DNA of 64,000 bases. It comes from Methylocella sp. (GTDB taxonomy: Bacteria > Pseudomonadota > Alphaproteobacteria > Rhizobiales > Beijerinckiaceae). Both the position numbers and the translations under genes were made by a program. Position 1 is the stretch's first letter. Each line of letters opens with the position of its first letter. This document shows positions 36,211 to 44,708 of this stretch, in pieces. Location: positions 2,708,501-2,772,500 of the forward strand of contig JBBCGG010000001.1 in the NCBI GenBank assembly GCA_037200525.1. The letters run 5' to 3'. Under the pieces are notes generated by a model, which saw only the letters and a list, made by a program, of their open reading frames with translations, had not been told where the DNA came from and searched no databases.

Positions 36211-39134
36211 GCTTGCTTGGCCTTTTTCGGTTTCGCCGCCGCTGGTTTGGCGGAGGATTTCTTTGGCGCGGCGGGCTTTCGCGCTGACGCCGCAGTTTTG
36301 ATTTTGGCGGTCGGTTTGAACGGCGGTTTTTCGCCGTCGTCCGGAGCTTGCGGTTTAGCTTTCGCCTTGGCTACGCCGCCCTTTGCCGCGACTTTCTTGA
36401 CCGTGGCCGTCTTTTTGCGGCCGCCGCCCGCAGCCTCTTTATCCTCGATCAGGCGAATCGCCTCCTCAAGGGTAATCGATTCGGGCGATGCGTCCTTTTT
36501 CAGAGTCGCATTGATCTTGCCATGATTGACATAAGCGCCAAAGCGCCCGGCGCGCACCGTAATCGCGCCGCCCGAAGGGTGCTCGCCAAGCAAACGACCC
36601 TGCACGGGCCCGCCGCCAGCGGCCTTCGCGCTCAGAAGAGCGATGCCCTCTTCCAGCGTTAATGTGGTGGGGTCAGCGTCGCTCGGCAAGGTCGCGTTGA
36701 TTTTGCCGTGATTGACATAAGGGCCGAACCGTCCGGCTTTGATCGATACCTGCCCCCCCGAAGGATGCTCTCCGAGGATGCGCGCAGGAACGCTGTCCGC
36801 ATTGCCGAAGCGCCGGCCGGTCAGGCCGCTTTCCTTGGCGATGATGAGGTCAATGGCGCGATTGCCGCCGATGCTGAGAATATCCTCGTCTTTGCCAATA
36901 TTCGCATAAGACTTGCCGTGCTGGACGTAAGGGCCGTAACGGCCGATTCCAGCAAGAATTGGCTCTTTCGTCTCAGGATGTTTGGCGACTTCGCGGGGCA
37001 GCGACAGAAGGCCGATCGCCTGCTCCAGCGTGAGTTCGGAAGGAGAAATCGTCTTCGGCAGCGAAGAGCGCTTCGGTTTGTCGCCTTCGCCTTGCTGCAC
37101 ATAGGCGCCAAAACGCCCGTCCCGCAGCGAGATTTCCTCGCCCGTCAGAGGACTCTGGCCCAATACTTTGACGCCTGGCCGATCGCCTTCGGCGACCTCC
37201 GCAGCCTCTCCGTTCCCATTCGCCAGGGTCCGCGTGAATTTGCACTCGGGATAGTTTGAGCAGCCAATGAAAGCGCCAAACTTGCCGAGCTTTAGCGAGA
37301 GCTGGCCGTCGCCGCAGGAGGGGCAGGCGCGGGGATTTGATCCATCGGCCTTGGCCGGGAAAATATGCGGGCCAAGAATCTCGTTGAGGCTGTCCAGCAC
37401 CTGCGTCGTGCGCAAATCCTTGGTGCCGGCGATCGCGTCGGAAAAATCGGCCCAGAAATCGCGCAGGACATCTTTCCAGTCGATCTCATGATTCGAAACG
37501 CGGTCGAGCTTCTCCTCAAGATCCGCGGTGAAATCATAGCCGACGTAGCGGGCGAAAAAGCTCTCCAAGAAGGCCGTGACGAGACGCCCCTTGTCTTCGG
37601 GATAGAGCCGTTTCTTGTCGATCCGGACATAGTCGCGTTCGCGCAAAACGGCCAGCGTCGAGGCATAGGTGGAAGGGCGCCCGATGCCAAGCTCCTCCAT
37701 GCGCTTTACCAGAGTCGCCTCGGTGAAACGCGGCGGCGGCTCGGTGAAATGCTGCGCAGCATCGATGCGCTCTTTGGTCAGCGGCTCGCCTTTCGCCATT
37801 TCCGGCAGACGGCTGCTGTCCTCGTCTTCGTCGTCGTCGCGGCCCTCCTGATATAGCTTCAGAAAGCCATCGAAGCGAATGACCTGGCCGGTGGCGCGAA
37901 GATCGAGTTTGCGGGCGCCGACTTCGGCGAGGATATCGACCGTCGTGCGCTCCAGCTCGGCCGATTCCATCTGGCTCGCTATGGTGCGCGTCCAGATCAA
38001 TTCATAGAGCTTTGCCTGGTCCGGCTCCAACGCGCGCATGACTCGCTTGGGCAATCGCGTCAGATCGGTCGGGCGGATCGCTTCATGCGCTTCCTGCGCA
38101 TTTTTCGCCTTGACGGTATATTTGCGCGGAACTTTCGGGACATAGGCGTCGCCGAATTCGCGGCCGATCACGGATCTGGCGCTGGAAATGGCTTCGGGCG
38201 CAAGATCGACGCCGTCGGTTCGCATATAGGTAATAAGGCCGACCGTCTCGCCGTCGATTTCGGCGCCTTCATAGAGGCGCTGGGCGAGTTGCATGGTGCG
38301 CGCCGGAGCAAAGCCCAGCTTGCGCGAGGCCTCTTGTTGCAGCGTCGAAGTGGTGAACGGGGCGTAAGGGTGCCGCTTGGCGGGCTTTGCCTCAATATTC
38401 GCCACCGTGAACTTGGCGGTGTCGAGAGCCGCCTTGAAGGCTTCGGCTTCAGGCCCGGCGCCAATGTCAAGGCGAGTGATCTTTTTGCCGTCGGCTCCGA
38501 CCAGGCGGGCAGTGAATGGCGCTCCCGCCTTGGTCTTCAAATGCGCCAGAATCGACCAATATTCGCGCGGGACGAAGGCTTCGATCTCGAGTTCGCGCTC
38601 GCAAACGAGTCGCAGGGCGACGGATTGAACGCGGCCCGCCGAGCGCGCGCCAGGCAATTTGCGCCAGAGTACAGGAGACAAATTGAAGCCGACGAGATAA
38701 TCCAGCGCTCTGCGCGCCAGATAGGCGTCGACAAGCGAGGAGTCGATTTCGCGCGGATGCTGCATCGCATCAAGGACGGCGGATTTGGTGATGGCGTTGA
38801 AAACGACGCGCTCGACCTGCTTGTCCTTGAGGACGCGCTTGCCCTTTAAAACCTCCAGCACGTGCCAGGAAATCGCCTCGCCTTCGCGATCAGGATCGGT
38901 CGCAAGAATGACTTTGTCGGCGTCTTTGACGGCCTTGGCGATATCAGACAGGCGCTTGGCCGATTTGGTGTCGACATCCCACAGCATGGCGAAATCGGCG
39001 TCGGGATCGACCGAACCGTCTTTGGCCGGCAAATCGCGGACGTGCCCATAGGAAGCGTAGACTTGGTAGCCTGCGCCAAGATATTTGTTGATGGTCTTGG
39101 CCTTCGCCGGTGATTCGACGATGACGACATTCAT
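36207..39134 (-). CDS. topA: DNA topoisomerase I
   Basis: The 975-residue type IA enzyme relaxes negative supercoils. The Toprim domain reads MNVVIVESPAKAKTINKYLG with DPDREGEAISWH; the catalytic tyrosine lies in GLITYMRTDG. One four-cysteine zinc finger (CPSCGDGQLSLKLGKF, GCSNYPECKFTRT) is followed by about four topoisomerase C-terminal repeats of the form RFGxYVxHGK, and a Lys/Ala/Pro-rich tail of about 85 residues. ATG 39134 has GAGGA nine bases upstream; a TTG at 39143 is also in frame. It overlaps rnr. Confidence 0.96.
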   Translation of the reverse strand: MNVVIVESPAKAKTINKYLGAGYQVYASYGHVRDLPAKDGSVDPDADFAMLWDVDTKSAKRLSDIAKAVKDADKVILATDPDREGEAISWHVLEVLKGKRVLKDKQVERVVFNAITKSAVLDAMQHPREIDSSLVDAYLARRALDYLVGFNLSPVLWRKLPGARSAGRVQSVALRLVCERELEIEAFVPREYWSILAHLKTKAGAPFTARLVGADGKKITRLDIGAGPEAEAFKAALDTAKFTVANIEAKPAKRHPYAPFTTSTLQQEASRKLGFAPARTMQLAQRLYEGAEIDGETVGLITYMRTDGVDLAPEAISSARSVIGREFGDAYVPKVPRKYTVKAKNAQEAHEAIRPTDLTRLPKRVMRALEPDQAKLYELIWTRTIASQMESAELERTTVDILAEVGARKLDLRATGQVIRFDGFLKLYQEGRDDDEDEDSSRLPEMAKGEPLTKERIDAAQHFTEPPPRFTEATLVKRMEELGIGRPSTYASTLAVLRERDYVRIDKKRLYPEDKGRLVTAFLESFFARYVGYDFTADLEEKLDRVSNHEIDWKDVLRDFWADFSDAIAGTKDLRTTQVLDSLNEILGPHIFPAKADGSNPRACPSCGDGQLSLKLGKFGAFIGCSNYPECKFTRTLANGNGEAAEVAEGDRPGVKVLGQSPLTGEEISLRDGRFGAYVQQGEGDKPKRSSLPKTISPSELTLEQAIGLLSLPREVAKHPETKEPILAGIGRYGPYVQHGKSYANIGKDEDILSIGGNRAIDLIIAKESGLTGRRFGNADSVPARILGEHPSGGQVSIKAGRFGPYVNHGKINATLPSDADPTTLTLEEGIALLSAKAAGGGPVQGRLLGEHPSGGAITVRAGRFGAYVNHGKINATLKKDASPESITLEEAIRLIEDKEAAGGGRKKTATVKKVAAKGGVAKAKAKPQAPDDGEKPPFKPTAKIKTAASARKPAAPKKSSAKPAAAKPKKAKQA

Positions 39135-39460
39135 TGACAACAATCCTCGGTTCGCCCGGCAACCTCAACGGTTCACGGTCTCGTTCAAAGGTTCAGTTAG
39201 CGCTGGTTGCGCATGTGCGCCGCAATTCGCATCGGTTGCAGTGCGGCATGATTTTCGCCGCGAAGATGGGGGAGGGCGGGGCCTTAGTCAAATGGGACTG
39301 CCAAAAGCCAGCGCAAGGACGGCGCGAAAACCCTTGGCCTTCGCCGATTTGCGAATCGGCTCAATGAACTGTCGCACAATTGAGTAAAACTTGTGCGCTA
39401 TTTGAGACAAAGGCGCTAAACGCCTGTGACGGCGCCAGATTCGTCCTATATGAACGGCCC
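39135..39460. other. divergent intergenic region between topA and pyrB
   Basis: This 326-base stretch must carry promoters for topA (leftwards) and pyrB (rightwards). I see no coding frame that continues a family, no good -35/-10 pair and no repeat beyond a short AGGCG/CGCCT dyad near 39412-39426. Upstream extensions of the pyrB frame into it look non-coding. Confidence 0.5.
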
Positions 39461-40411
39461 ATGTCCAAGCTGCCTCCAGAGCTTAAATATCCGCACCGGC
39501 ATCTCCTCGGAATTGAGGGCCTGTCGCCGCAAGACATCGGAATTCTTCTCGATCTTGCTGAAAGCGCGATCGAAGTGTCGCGTCAGGTCGAGAAAAAGCG
39601 GTCGACTCTGCGCGGACGAACCTTGATCAACCTCTTTTTTGAGGCCTCAACCCGCACGCAGTCCTCCTTTGAGCTCGCAGGCAAGCGCCTCGGCGCCGAT
39701 GTCATGAATATGTCGGTTGCGACCTCCAGCGTCAAAAAAGGCGAGACGCTGGTCGATACTGCGATGACGCTCAACGCCATGCGCCCGGACATTATCGTCG
39801 TGCGCCACGCCCAGGCGGGCGCGGTGCATCTTCTGGCCAAAAAGGTCGATTGTTCCGTGGTCAACGCCGGCGACGGCGCGCATGAGCATCCGACCCAGGC
39901 TTTGCTCGATGCGCTGACGATCAAACGCAACAGGGGCCGGATCGCGGGCCTCACCGTGGCGATTTGCGGCGATATTTTGCACTCGCGCGTCGCCCGCTCC
40001 AATATTCTCCTGCTGTCAGCGCTTGGCGCCAGGCTGCGCGCGGTCGGCCCCTCAACCCTTCTGCCCGCCGGCATAGAGCGCATGGGGGTCGAGGTTTTCC
40101 GCGATATGAAAGCCGGGCTGAAGGACGCCGACGTTGTCATGATGCTGCGCTTGCAGCGCGAGCGGATGCAGAGCGGATTCGTACCCTCGCCGAAAGAATA
40201 TTTTCGCTTTTTTGGCCTCGATGAGGACAAGCTGAAGCTCGCCAGACCCGACGCGCTGGTGTTGCATCCAGGCCCGATGAATCGCGGCGTCGAAATCGAT
40301 TCAGCCGTTGCGGATGGAGCGCAAAGCCGCATCCGCGAGCAGGTCGAGATGGGCGTTGCCGTGCGCATGGCCGTGCTTGAAGCTCTCTCCGAGCATTTAC
40401 CTAATGGTTAG
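39461..40411 (+). CDS. pyrB: aspartate carbamoyltransferase catalytic subunit
   Basis: The 316-residue enzyme condenses carbamoyl phosphate with aspartate in pyrimidine synthesis. The carbamoyl-phosphate site is [31 protein letters not shown], and [11 protein letters not shown] near the C-terminus, complete the signature. ATG 39461 ([19 protein letters not shown]) is the family start. It is followed by a dihydroorotase-like gene, as in pyrB-pyrC operons that encode ATCase/DHOase-like complexes. Confidence 0.95.
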   Translation: MSKLPPELKYPHRHLLGIEGLSPQDIGILLDLAESAIEVSRQVEKKRSTLRGRTLINLFFEASTRTQSSFELAGKRLGADVMNMSVATSSVKKGETLVDTAMTLNAMRPDIIVVRHAQAGAVHLLAKKVDCSVVNAGDGAHEHPTQALLDALTIKRNRGRIAGLTVAICGDILHSRVARSNILLLSALGARLRAVGPSTLLPAGIERMGVEVFRDMKAGLKDADVVMMLRLQRERMQSGFVPSPKEYFRFFGLDEDKLKLARPDALVLHPGPMNRGVEIDSAVADGAQSRIREQVEMGVAVRMAVLEALSEHLPNG

Positions 40412-40507
40412 AGCTCGTTCTGCAGTTTGTCTCATGTATGCAATCATGTGGCGGCGCCCAAAAAATCCCCGCCTTTTCGACATCGTGCTTGAGCGGAGCG
40501 ACGCGCC

Positions 40508-41827
40508 GTGAAGATTCCCTCGTCCCGCTCCGTAGCGCATCAGCCGCTAGCCCTCGTGCATGGCCGCCTCGTTGATGGCGCGGATTTTCGGCAGGAGCCA
40601 GGCGGAGTGCTCATCATCGATGGCGCCATCCGTGATCTTGGCCCGGAAATCACGCCGGAAAATCTCCCCTCGCATGCCCGCATCATCGATTGCGGCGGCG
40701 ATATCGTATCGCCGGGTCTGATTGACATGCGCGCTTTCATCGGGGAGCCAGGCGGCGAACATCGCGAGACCATAGCCACTGCGACGGCGGCGGCGGCGGC
40801 GGGCGGCGTCACCACCATCTTGGCCCGGCCGGACACGTGTCCGCCGGTCGATGAGGCGGCGGTGGTTGATTTTCTGTTGCGCCGCGCCCGCGATACAGGC
40901 CGGGTGCGCGTCATCCCTTCGGCCGCGCTGACGCAAGGGCTGCGCGGCGAGGAAATCGCCGAGATCGGACTTTTGCAGCAGGCCGGCGCGCTCGCCTTTA
41001 CGGATGGCGCCCATTCCATCCGCAATGCGCGGGTGCTGCGCCGCGTCATGAGCTACGCCCGCGATTTTGACGCGCTCATCATCCATTATGCCGAGGACAG
41101 GGATCTTGCCGGCGAAGGCGTGATGAACGAAGGCGAGTTCGCCTCCCGCCTTGGCCTCGCCGGCATTCCCCGCGAGGCGGAAGCCATTATTTTGGATCGC
41201 GACATTCGCCTCGTGAACCTCACGGGCGCGCGCTACCATGCGGCTCTCGTCACCACGACTCTCTCGCTGGAGATCATCGCCCGAGCGAAGGCCGCTGGGC
41301 TGCCTGTGACCTGCGCGACCTCGATCAATCACCTGACCCTCAATGAAAGCGACATCGGCGACTACCGCACCTTTTTGAAGCTCGCGCCCCCGCTGCGGCG
41401 CGAGGATGAGCGCCGGGCGCTCGTTGAAGCGCTGGCCTCGGGCCTCATCGACGTCATTGTGTCGGACCATAATCCGCAGGACGTCGAGACAAAGCGCCTG
41501 CCTTTCGCCGAGGCGGAAGACGGCGCAATCGGGCTCGAAACCATGCTTTCCGCCGGTCTGCGCCTCGTTTCCTCCGGCGAGCTCTCGCTGGAGCGCCTGA
41601 TCGGCGCGATGACCTTGCGTCCCGCAGAAATTTTGGGCCTGCCGCAAGGGCGGCTCAAGATTGGCGCGCCAGCCGATCTCATTCGCTTCGACCCCGACGA
41701 GCCCTATGTCGTCGATCCGGCAAAGCTCCATTCGCGCTGCAAGAACACGCCTTTTGACGAGGCGCGAATGGAGGGCAGGGTGAAGCTGACTTTGGTCGCC
41801 GGGGATATTGTGTACGAGGGGGATTGA
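40508..41827 (+). CDS. pyrC: dihydroorotase-like protein, probably the non-catalytic PyrC' (PyrX) type
   Basis: The 439-residue protein has the amidohydrolase fold of class I dihydroorotases: SPGLIDMRAFIGEPGGEH, TTILARPDTCPPVDEAA, IHYAEDRDLAGEGVMNEG, LKLAPPLRREDERRALVEAL and VSDHNPQDVETKRLPF. The metal-binding HxH normally found in the DxHxHxR motif is replaced here (DMRAF), which is the pattern of pseudo-dihydroorotases that instead support ATCase assembly. It follows pyrB by 96 bases, starts with GTG after GAGCGGAG, and should leave the active dihydroorotase encoded elsewhere. The 3' end is duplicated downstream at 43623-43676. Confidence 0.88.
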   Translation: MKIPSSRSVAHQPLALVHGRLVDGADFRQEPGGVLIIDGAIRDLGPEITPENLPSHARIIDCGGDIVSPGLIDMRAFIGEPGGEHRETIATATAAAAAGGVTTILARPDTCPPVDEAAVVDFLLRRARDTGRVRVIPSAALTQGLRGEEIAEIGLLQQAGALAFTDGAHSIRNARVLRRVMSYARDFDALIIHYAEDRDLAGEGVMNEGEFASRLGLAGIPREAEAIILDRDIRLVNLTGARYHAALVTTTLSLEIIARAKAAGLPVTCATSINHLTLNESDIGDYRTFLKLAPPLRREDERRALVEALASGLIDVIVSDHNPQDVETKRLPFAEAEDGAIGLETMLSAGLRLVSSGELSLERLIGAMTLRPAEILGLPQGRLKIGAPADLIRFDPDEPYVVDPAKLHSRCKNTPFDEARMEGRVKLTLVAGDIVYEGD

Positions 41828-42021
41828 GAAAATGAAATTTTTGAACGAGCAAACAATTGTTCCACAGCTCAGAGAACTCACCAAATCTTCCAGCAGCATA
41901 AGAATAGCGGTTGCCTTTTGGGGAGCTGGCGCTTCAGAGCAGCTTGGGCTTGCCCCGCGAGCGGCAGACAGCAGGATAATTTGTAACCTTAAATCAGGAG
42001 GGACTAATCCGGACGAAATTA

Positions 42022-42859
42022 GGGCCCAGACCCATAAAATGGTTGGCGTGACAGGCGGATTGTGATTCACAGCTTCCGAAAGGAAGCGACTATGAATCGG
42101 GATCAATTCTGGCTGACGGACGCGCAGTTCGCGAAGATCGCGCCGCATCTTCCCACGGACACGCGCGGCAAGGCGCGCGTCGATGATCGCCGGGTGATCA
42201 GCGGGATCATTCATGTGCTGAAATCTGGCGGACGCTGGATTGACGCGCCGCTGGAGTACGGGCCAAAGAAGACTCTCTACAATCGCTACGTTCGCTGGGC
42301 TGCTAAGGGCGTTTGGATCGATCTGTTCCACGCGCTTGCGCAAGCAGGCGGGCCGCCGGCGCAGGTCCTCATCGACTCCTCGGCGGTCAAGGCGCATCGC
42401 TCGGCCAGTGGCGGCAAAGGGGGGAGAAGAATCAGGCCATCGGCCGTTCGCGCGGCGGGCGCACAACCAAAATCCACGCATTGACCGATGCGGACTGCCG
42501 CCCGCTGTCTTTCATGCTCACCGGCGGCCAAATCGCCGATTGCTCGGCGGGCGCGGAGCTTATCGCGCGACTTCCTCCTTGCGAAATCCTCCATGGCGAC
42601 AAGGGCTACGACGCAAATGCGATCCGTCGGCAGGTCGAGGAGCGCGGAGCTATGCCGAATATCCCGCCCAAGGCCAATCGCAGGTGGAAGAACTGCTTCT
42701 CGCCCTTCCTCTATCGAAACCGCAACGCCATCGAACGCATGTTCTGCCGCCTGAAAGACTTCAGGCGCGTGGCTACCCGCTACGACCGAAACGCATTAAA
42801 CTTCCTCGCCACAGTCTGCATCGCCGCTACCGTTTGCTACTGGTTGTGAGTCTGGACCC
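42022..42859 (+). mobile_element. IS5-family (IS427-group-like) insertion sequence, 838 bp
   Basis: Terminal inverted repeats are visible: left GGGCCCAGACCCA (42022-42034) and right, read inward, GGGTCCAGACTCA (42847-42859), 11 of 13 matching. The element is flanked by the dinucleotide TA on both sides (42020-42021 and 42860-42861), the target duplication used by this group. It carries one transposase in two overlapping frames and interrupts a phospholipase D-fold gene. All parts needed for movement appear present. Confidence 0.9.
42092..42849 (+). CDS. IS5-family transposase (two overlapping frames, -1 shift)
   Basis: The upstream frame (42092-42484, 130 residues) has the N-terminal domain and the first catalytic Asp in VLIDSSAVKAHR. 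The downstream frame, ending at 42849, continues KNQAIGRSRGGRTTKIHALTD, with the second Asp in HGDKGYDANAIRRQ and the catalytic Glu in NAIERMFCRLKDFRR. A -1 shift at A3G6 (42416-42424), where AAA-GGG-GGG can slip, joins them into about 252 residues. Such slippage is described for this IS group, so the break is probably programmed rather than damage; a missing G is the alternative. The stop overlaps the right inverted repeat. Confidence 0.85.
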
Positions 42860-43622
42860 TAGGAAATTGATGGATTCTGGAGTCAACGTATCGCAATGTG
42901 ATGGGTTACACAGCAAGGTATATTTGTTTGATAATGATTTAATTATTGGATCTTCGAATGCATCTTCGAATGGGCTTTCAATGGAAGGCTCGAAAATTAA
43001 AGGTTGGTATGAAGCGAATGTTCATACGAACGACGCTGAAATGCTCAAAAGGCTATCACGATGGTTTGAGAAACTGCCTTGTTATAAAATAACTGAAGCA
43101 GATCTGGTGTTGGCGAAAGAAGCGTGGTCGCACAGACGATATAATGGTCATCTAAATATCCCAGAAAACGGCTCTTTGCTTGCGGCATTGAAGGTAGATC
43201 CTTCTTCATTCAAAAACGTGCGGCTATATGTTTGTGCTTTTGCATCTTGGTTTGATAAGAAGGGTGATGAAGCACTTGAAAAGGCTCAATTGAAATTCCA
43301 ATCGGGACACCATCGCATTGATGCCTTTCAAGATTGGTCTGAGCTACCGAATTCTGCCAAATTGGTTTCTTTCTATGTAGGCGATCGAGGAGGTGTGGAA
43401 TTTGATAATTTTGTCGAAATGCCAAATGGACCATTAGAATTTGAGCATAATAAAACTAAACTAAAGCTTTGTTTTATTACGGGATGGATCTTGGTGATTT
43501 CGATGAATGGAAAGCGGCCTTGAAGAAATTCAAGATGGACAGAAATTGGCCCAGACACGGTGGAGGTATAGAAGATATTGGGGTCTTCGCGGAAAAATAT
43601 CTATGTGAGAAGCCAAACTGAT

Positions 43623-43676
43623 AGGGTCAAAGTGATGCTATCGGTTCCGGGCGAGAACGTCTACGAGGGGGAGTAG
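43623..43676 (+). pseudogene. second, divergent copy of the pyrC 3' end
   Basis: Directly after the phospholipase D gene, the frame RVKVMLSVPGENVYEGE-stop resembles the pyrC C-terminus RVKLTLVAGDIVYEGD-stop, about half the residues identical. The 11 bases TACGAGGGGGA occur in both (41813-41823 and 43662-43672). It has no start and is too short to be a gene. The best reading is a leftover pyrC tail marking the right edge of an inserted segment. Confidence 0.6.
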
Positions 43677-43679
43677 GCG

Positions 43680-44111
43680 CTAGCCCTCGCGGTTGGGCGT
43701 CCCGAGAACATGAACGTTCGGCGGCAACATCGCATTGTCGAACGTCTGCGTGAACATTGGCGCGGCGAAGAAAGCCACCGCCCGCAATGTTTCGGCGCCG
43801 GTGTTGACGAGATCGTGCCGGACAGGCGTCGGGAGCACGAAAACGCATCCTGGCCCAACCTTGTGAATGCTTCCGTCCTCCATGCGCAGCTCGCCGCTGC
43901 CCGCCAGGATGTATTGCGTCTCCTCGGTGGCGTCGCTGTGCCAGCCGAGCCGGTGGCCGGGCTCGATTTCATAGACGATGGTCGAAGACTGAGTCGTTCC
44001 ATGCCCGCCATATGCGGCGAACGCGCCGGCCCAACCAACGGTGGGGTCATCTACGCCCCCGACCTTTGCGCGCGGAAGATCTTTGGTTGCGACAACAAAG
44101 ACTGAGTTCAC
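43680..44111 (-). CDS. cupin-domain protein
   Basis: The 143-residue protein has a cupin beta-barrel: HRLGWHSDATEETQYILAGSGELRMEDG supplies the first motif, with metal-ligand His and Glu, and GPGCVFVLPTPVRHDLVNTGAETL the second. The GTG at 44111 has GAGGAGA eight bases upstream and is chosen over an ATG at 44174 that only adds a Pro/Arg-rich leader. The substrate is unknown. It lies on the opposite strand to its neighbours in the accessory block. Confidence 0.78.
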   Translation of the reverse strand: MNSVFVVATKDLPRAKVGGVDDPTVGWAGAFAAYGGHGTTQSSTIVYEIEPGHRLGWHSDATEETQYILAGSGELRMEDGSIHKVGPGCVFVLPTPVRHDLVNTGAETLRAVAFFAAPMFTQTFDNAMLPPNVHVLGTPNREG

Positions 44112-44708
44112 GGCTGTCTCCTCAGGTCGAATCGCCCGTTGGCGGGACGGTTTTGGGTGCGGCAATCGTCGCAATCATGAGCCGCCGGAGAAGGTCACGC
44201 AATGCCGCCGCCCCAAAATATGATGATTTTCATCAGAATTTACTAAACGGCATTCAGCAGGAGCGGCGGCGCGCAACAAAACCAATCGGAATTCAAGTTG
44301 CTAGGAAGGTTGCGCCAGAGTAGCTTTGTAAAGGCGCTTTTTTATCTTGCGGATCGCTAGCAGAGGCGAAGCTGATGCTTAGGCGTAGAAATAACGTCGC
44401 CGCGCTCTTCTTCGGTCCCGCCTCGCCGCCCGTCTATACATTTGGCGGCGCTAAGGCGGTCTATATCGCGCCGGAGCTCCCGCTTAAGGCGCTACCTGAT
44501 CGCTTCGGCCTAAGCGCATTGCGCGATCAGCATATTTCATACCTCTATGGCTCGGCAGTTCTCGGCAAAGCCAAAGCCAAAGCCGCAGCCCCGAAGTTCA
44601 ACCAGCAATGGAGGAATTGAGACGAGCGCGACGCCTCGCCGATGATCCGTTAGCGTAAGCATCTTCAAAAGGCGGTAGGGACTAACCACCCAAACATGGA
44701 GGAGACGC
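44112..44708. other. 597-base intergenic region with one doubtful small frame
   Basis: Between the divergent cupin and sulfatase genes I find a possible terminator (44312-44343) and an 81-codon plus-strand frame (44375-44620) starting MLRRRNNVAALFFGPASP. That frame lacks a clear ribosome-binding site and resembles no family I know, so it is not called as a gene. The last 30 bases hold the sulfatase ribosome-binding site GGAGGAG. Confidence 0.5.
44312..44343 (+). terminator. possible rho-independent terminator
   Basis: GCGCC (44312-44316) pairs with GGCGC (44333-44337) across a 16-base loop, followed by six T. The stem is short, so it is a weak call. Confidence 0.35.

Larger units (their letters stand above)
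41832..43621 (+). pseudogene. phospholipase D-fold (HKD) protein gene, disrupted by an IS5-family element
   Basis: The left part (ATG 41832) and right part (from 42862) of this gene are separated by the insertion element. Removing the element plus one 2-bp target duplicate (840 bases, a multiple of three) joins them in frame as NPDEIR-KLMDSGVNV. The joined product holds a single HKD motif, HSKVYLFDNDLIIGSSNAS, typical of the Nuc/phospholipase D superfamily, which can be nucleases or lipases. A second lesion lies at the T4 run 43472-43475: adding one T continues the frame as YYGMDLGDFDEW to a stop at 43621, giving about 316 residues; otherwise it stops at 43523. The right part is clearly AT-rich compared with all neighbours, which suggests recent transfer. 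Its native function is unknown. Confidence 0.82.

Noticed and set aside
39380-39460. 27-codon extension of pyrB
   Set aside because: The residues are not part of the family and the internal ATG at 39461 gives the conserved N-terminus.
40547-42481. 644-residue minus-strand frame opposite pyrC
   Set aside because: It spans pyrC, the phospholipase D gene and the IS end, so it crosses independent elements; composition is that of a shadow.
44375-44620. 81-codon frame before the sulfatase gene
   Set aside because: No ribosome-binding site, no family resemblance and no context; left as a remark under the intergenic region.
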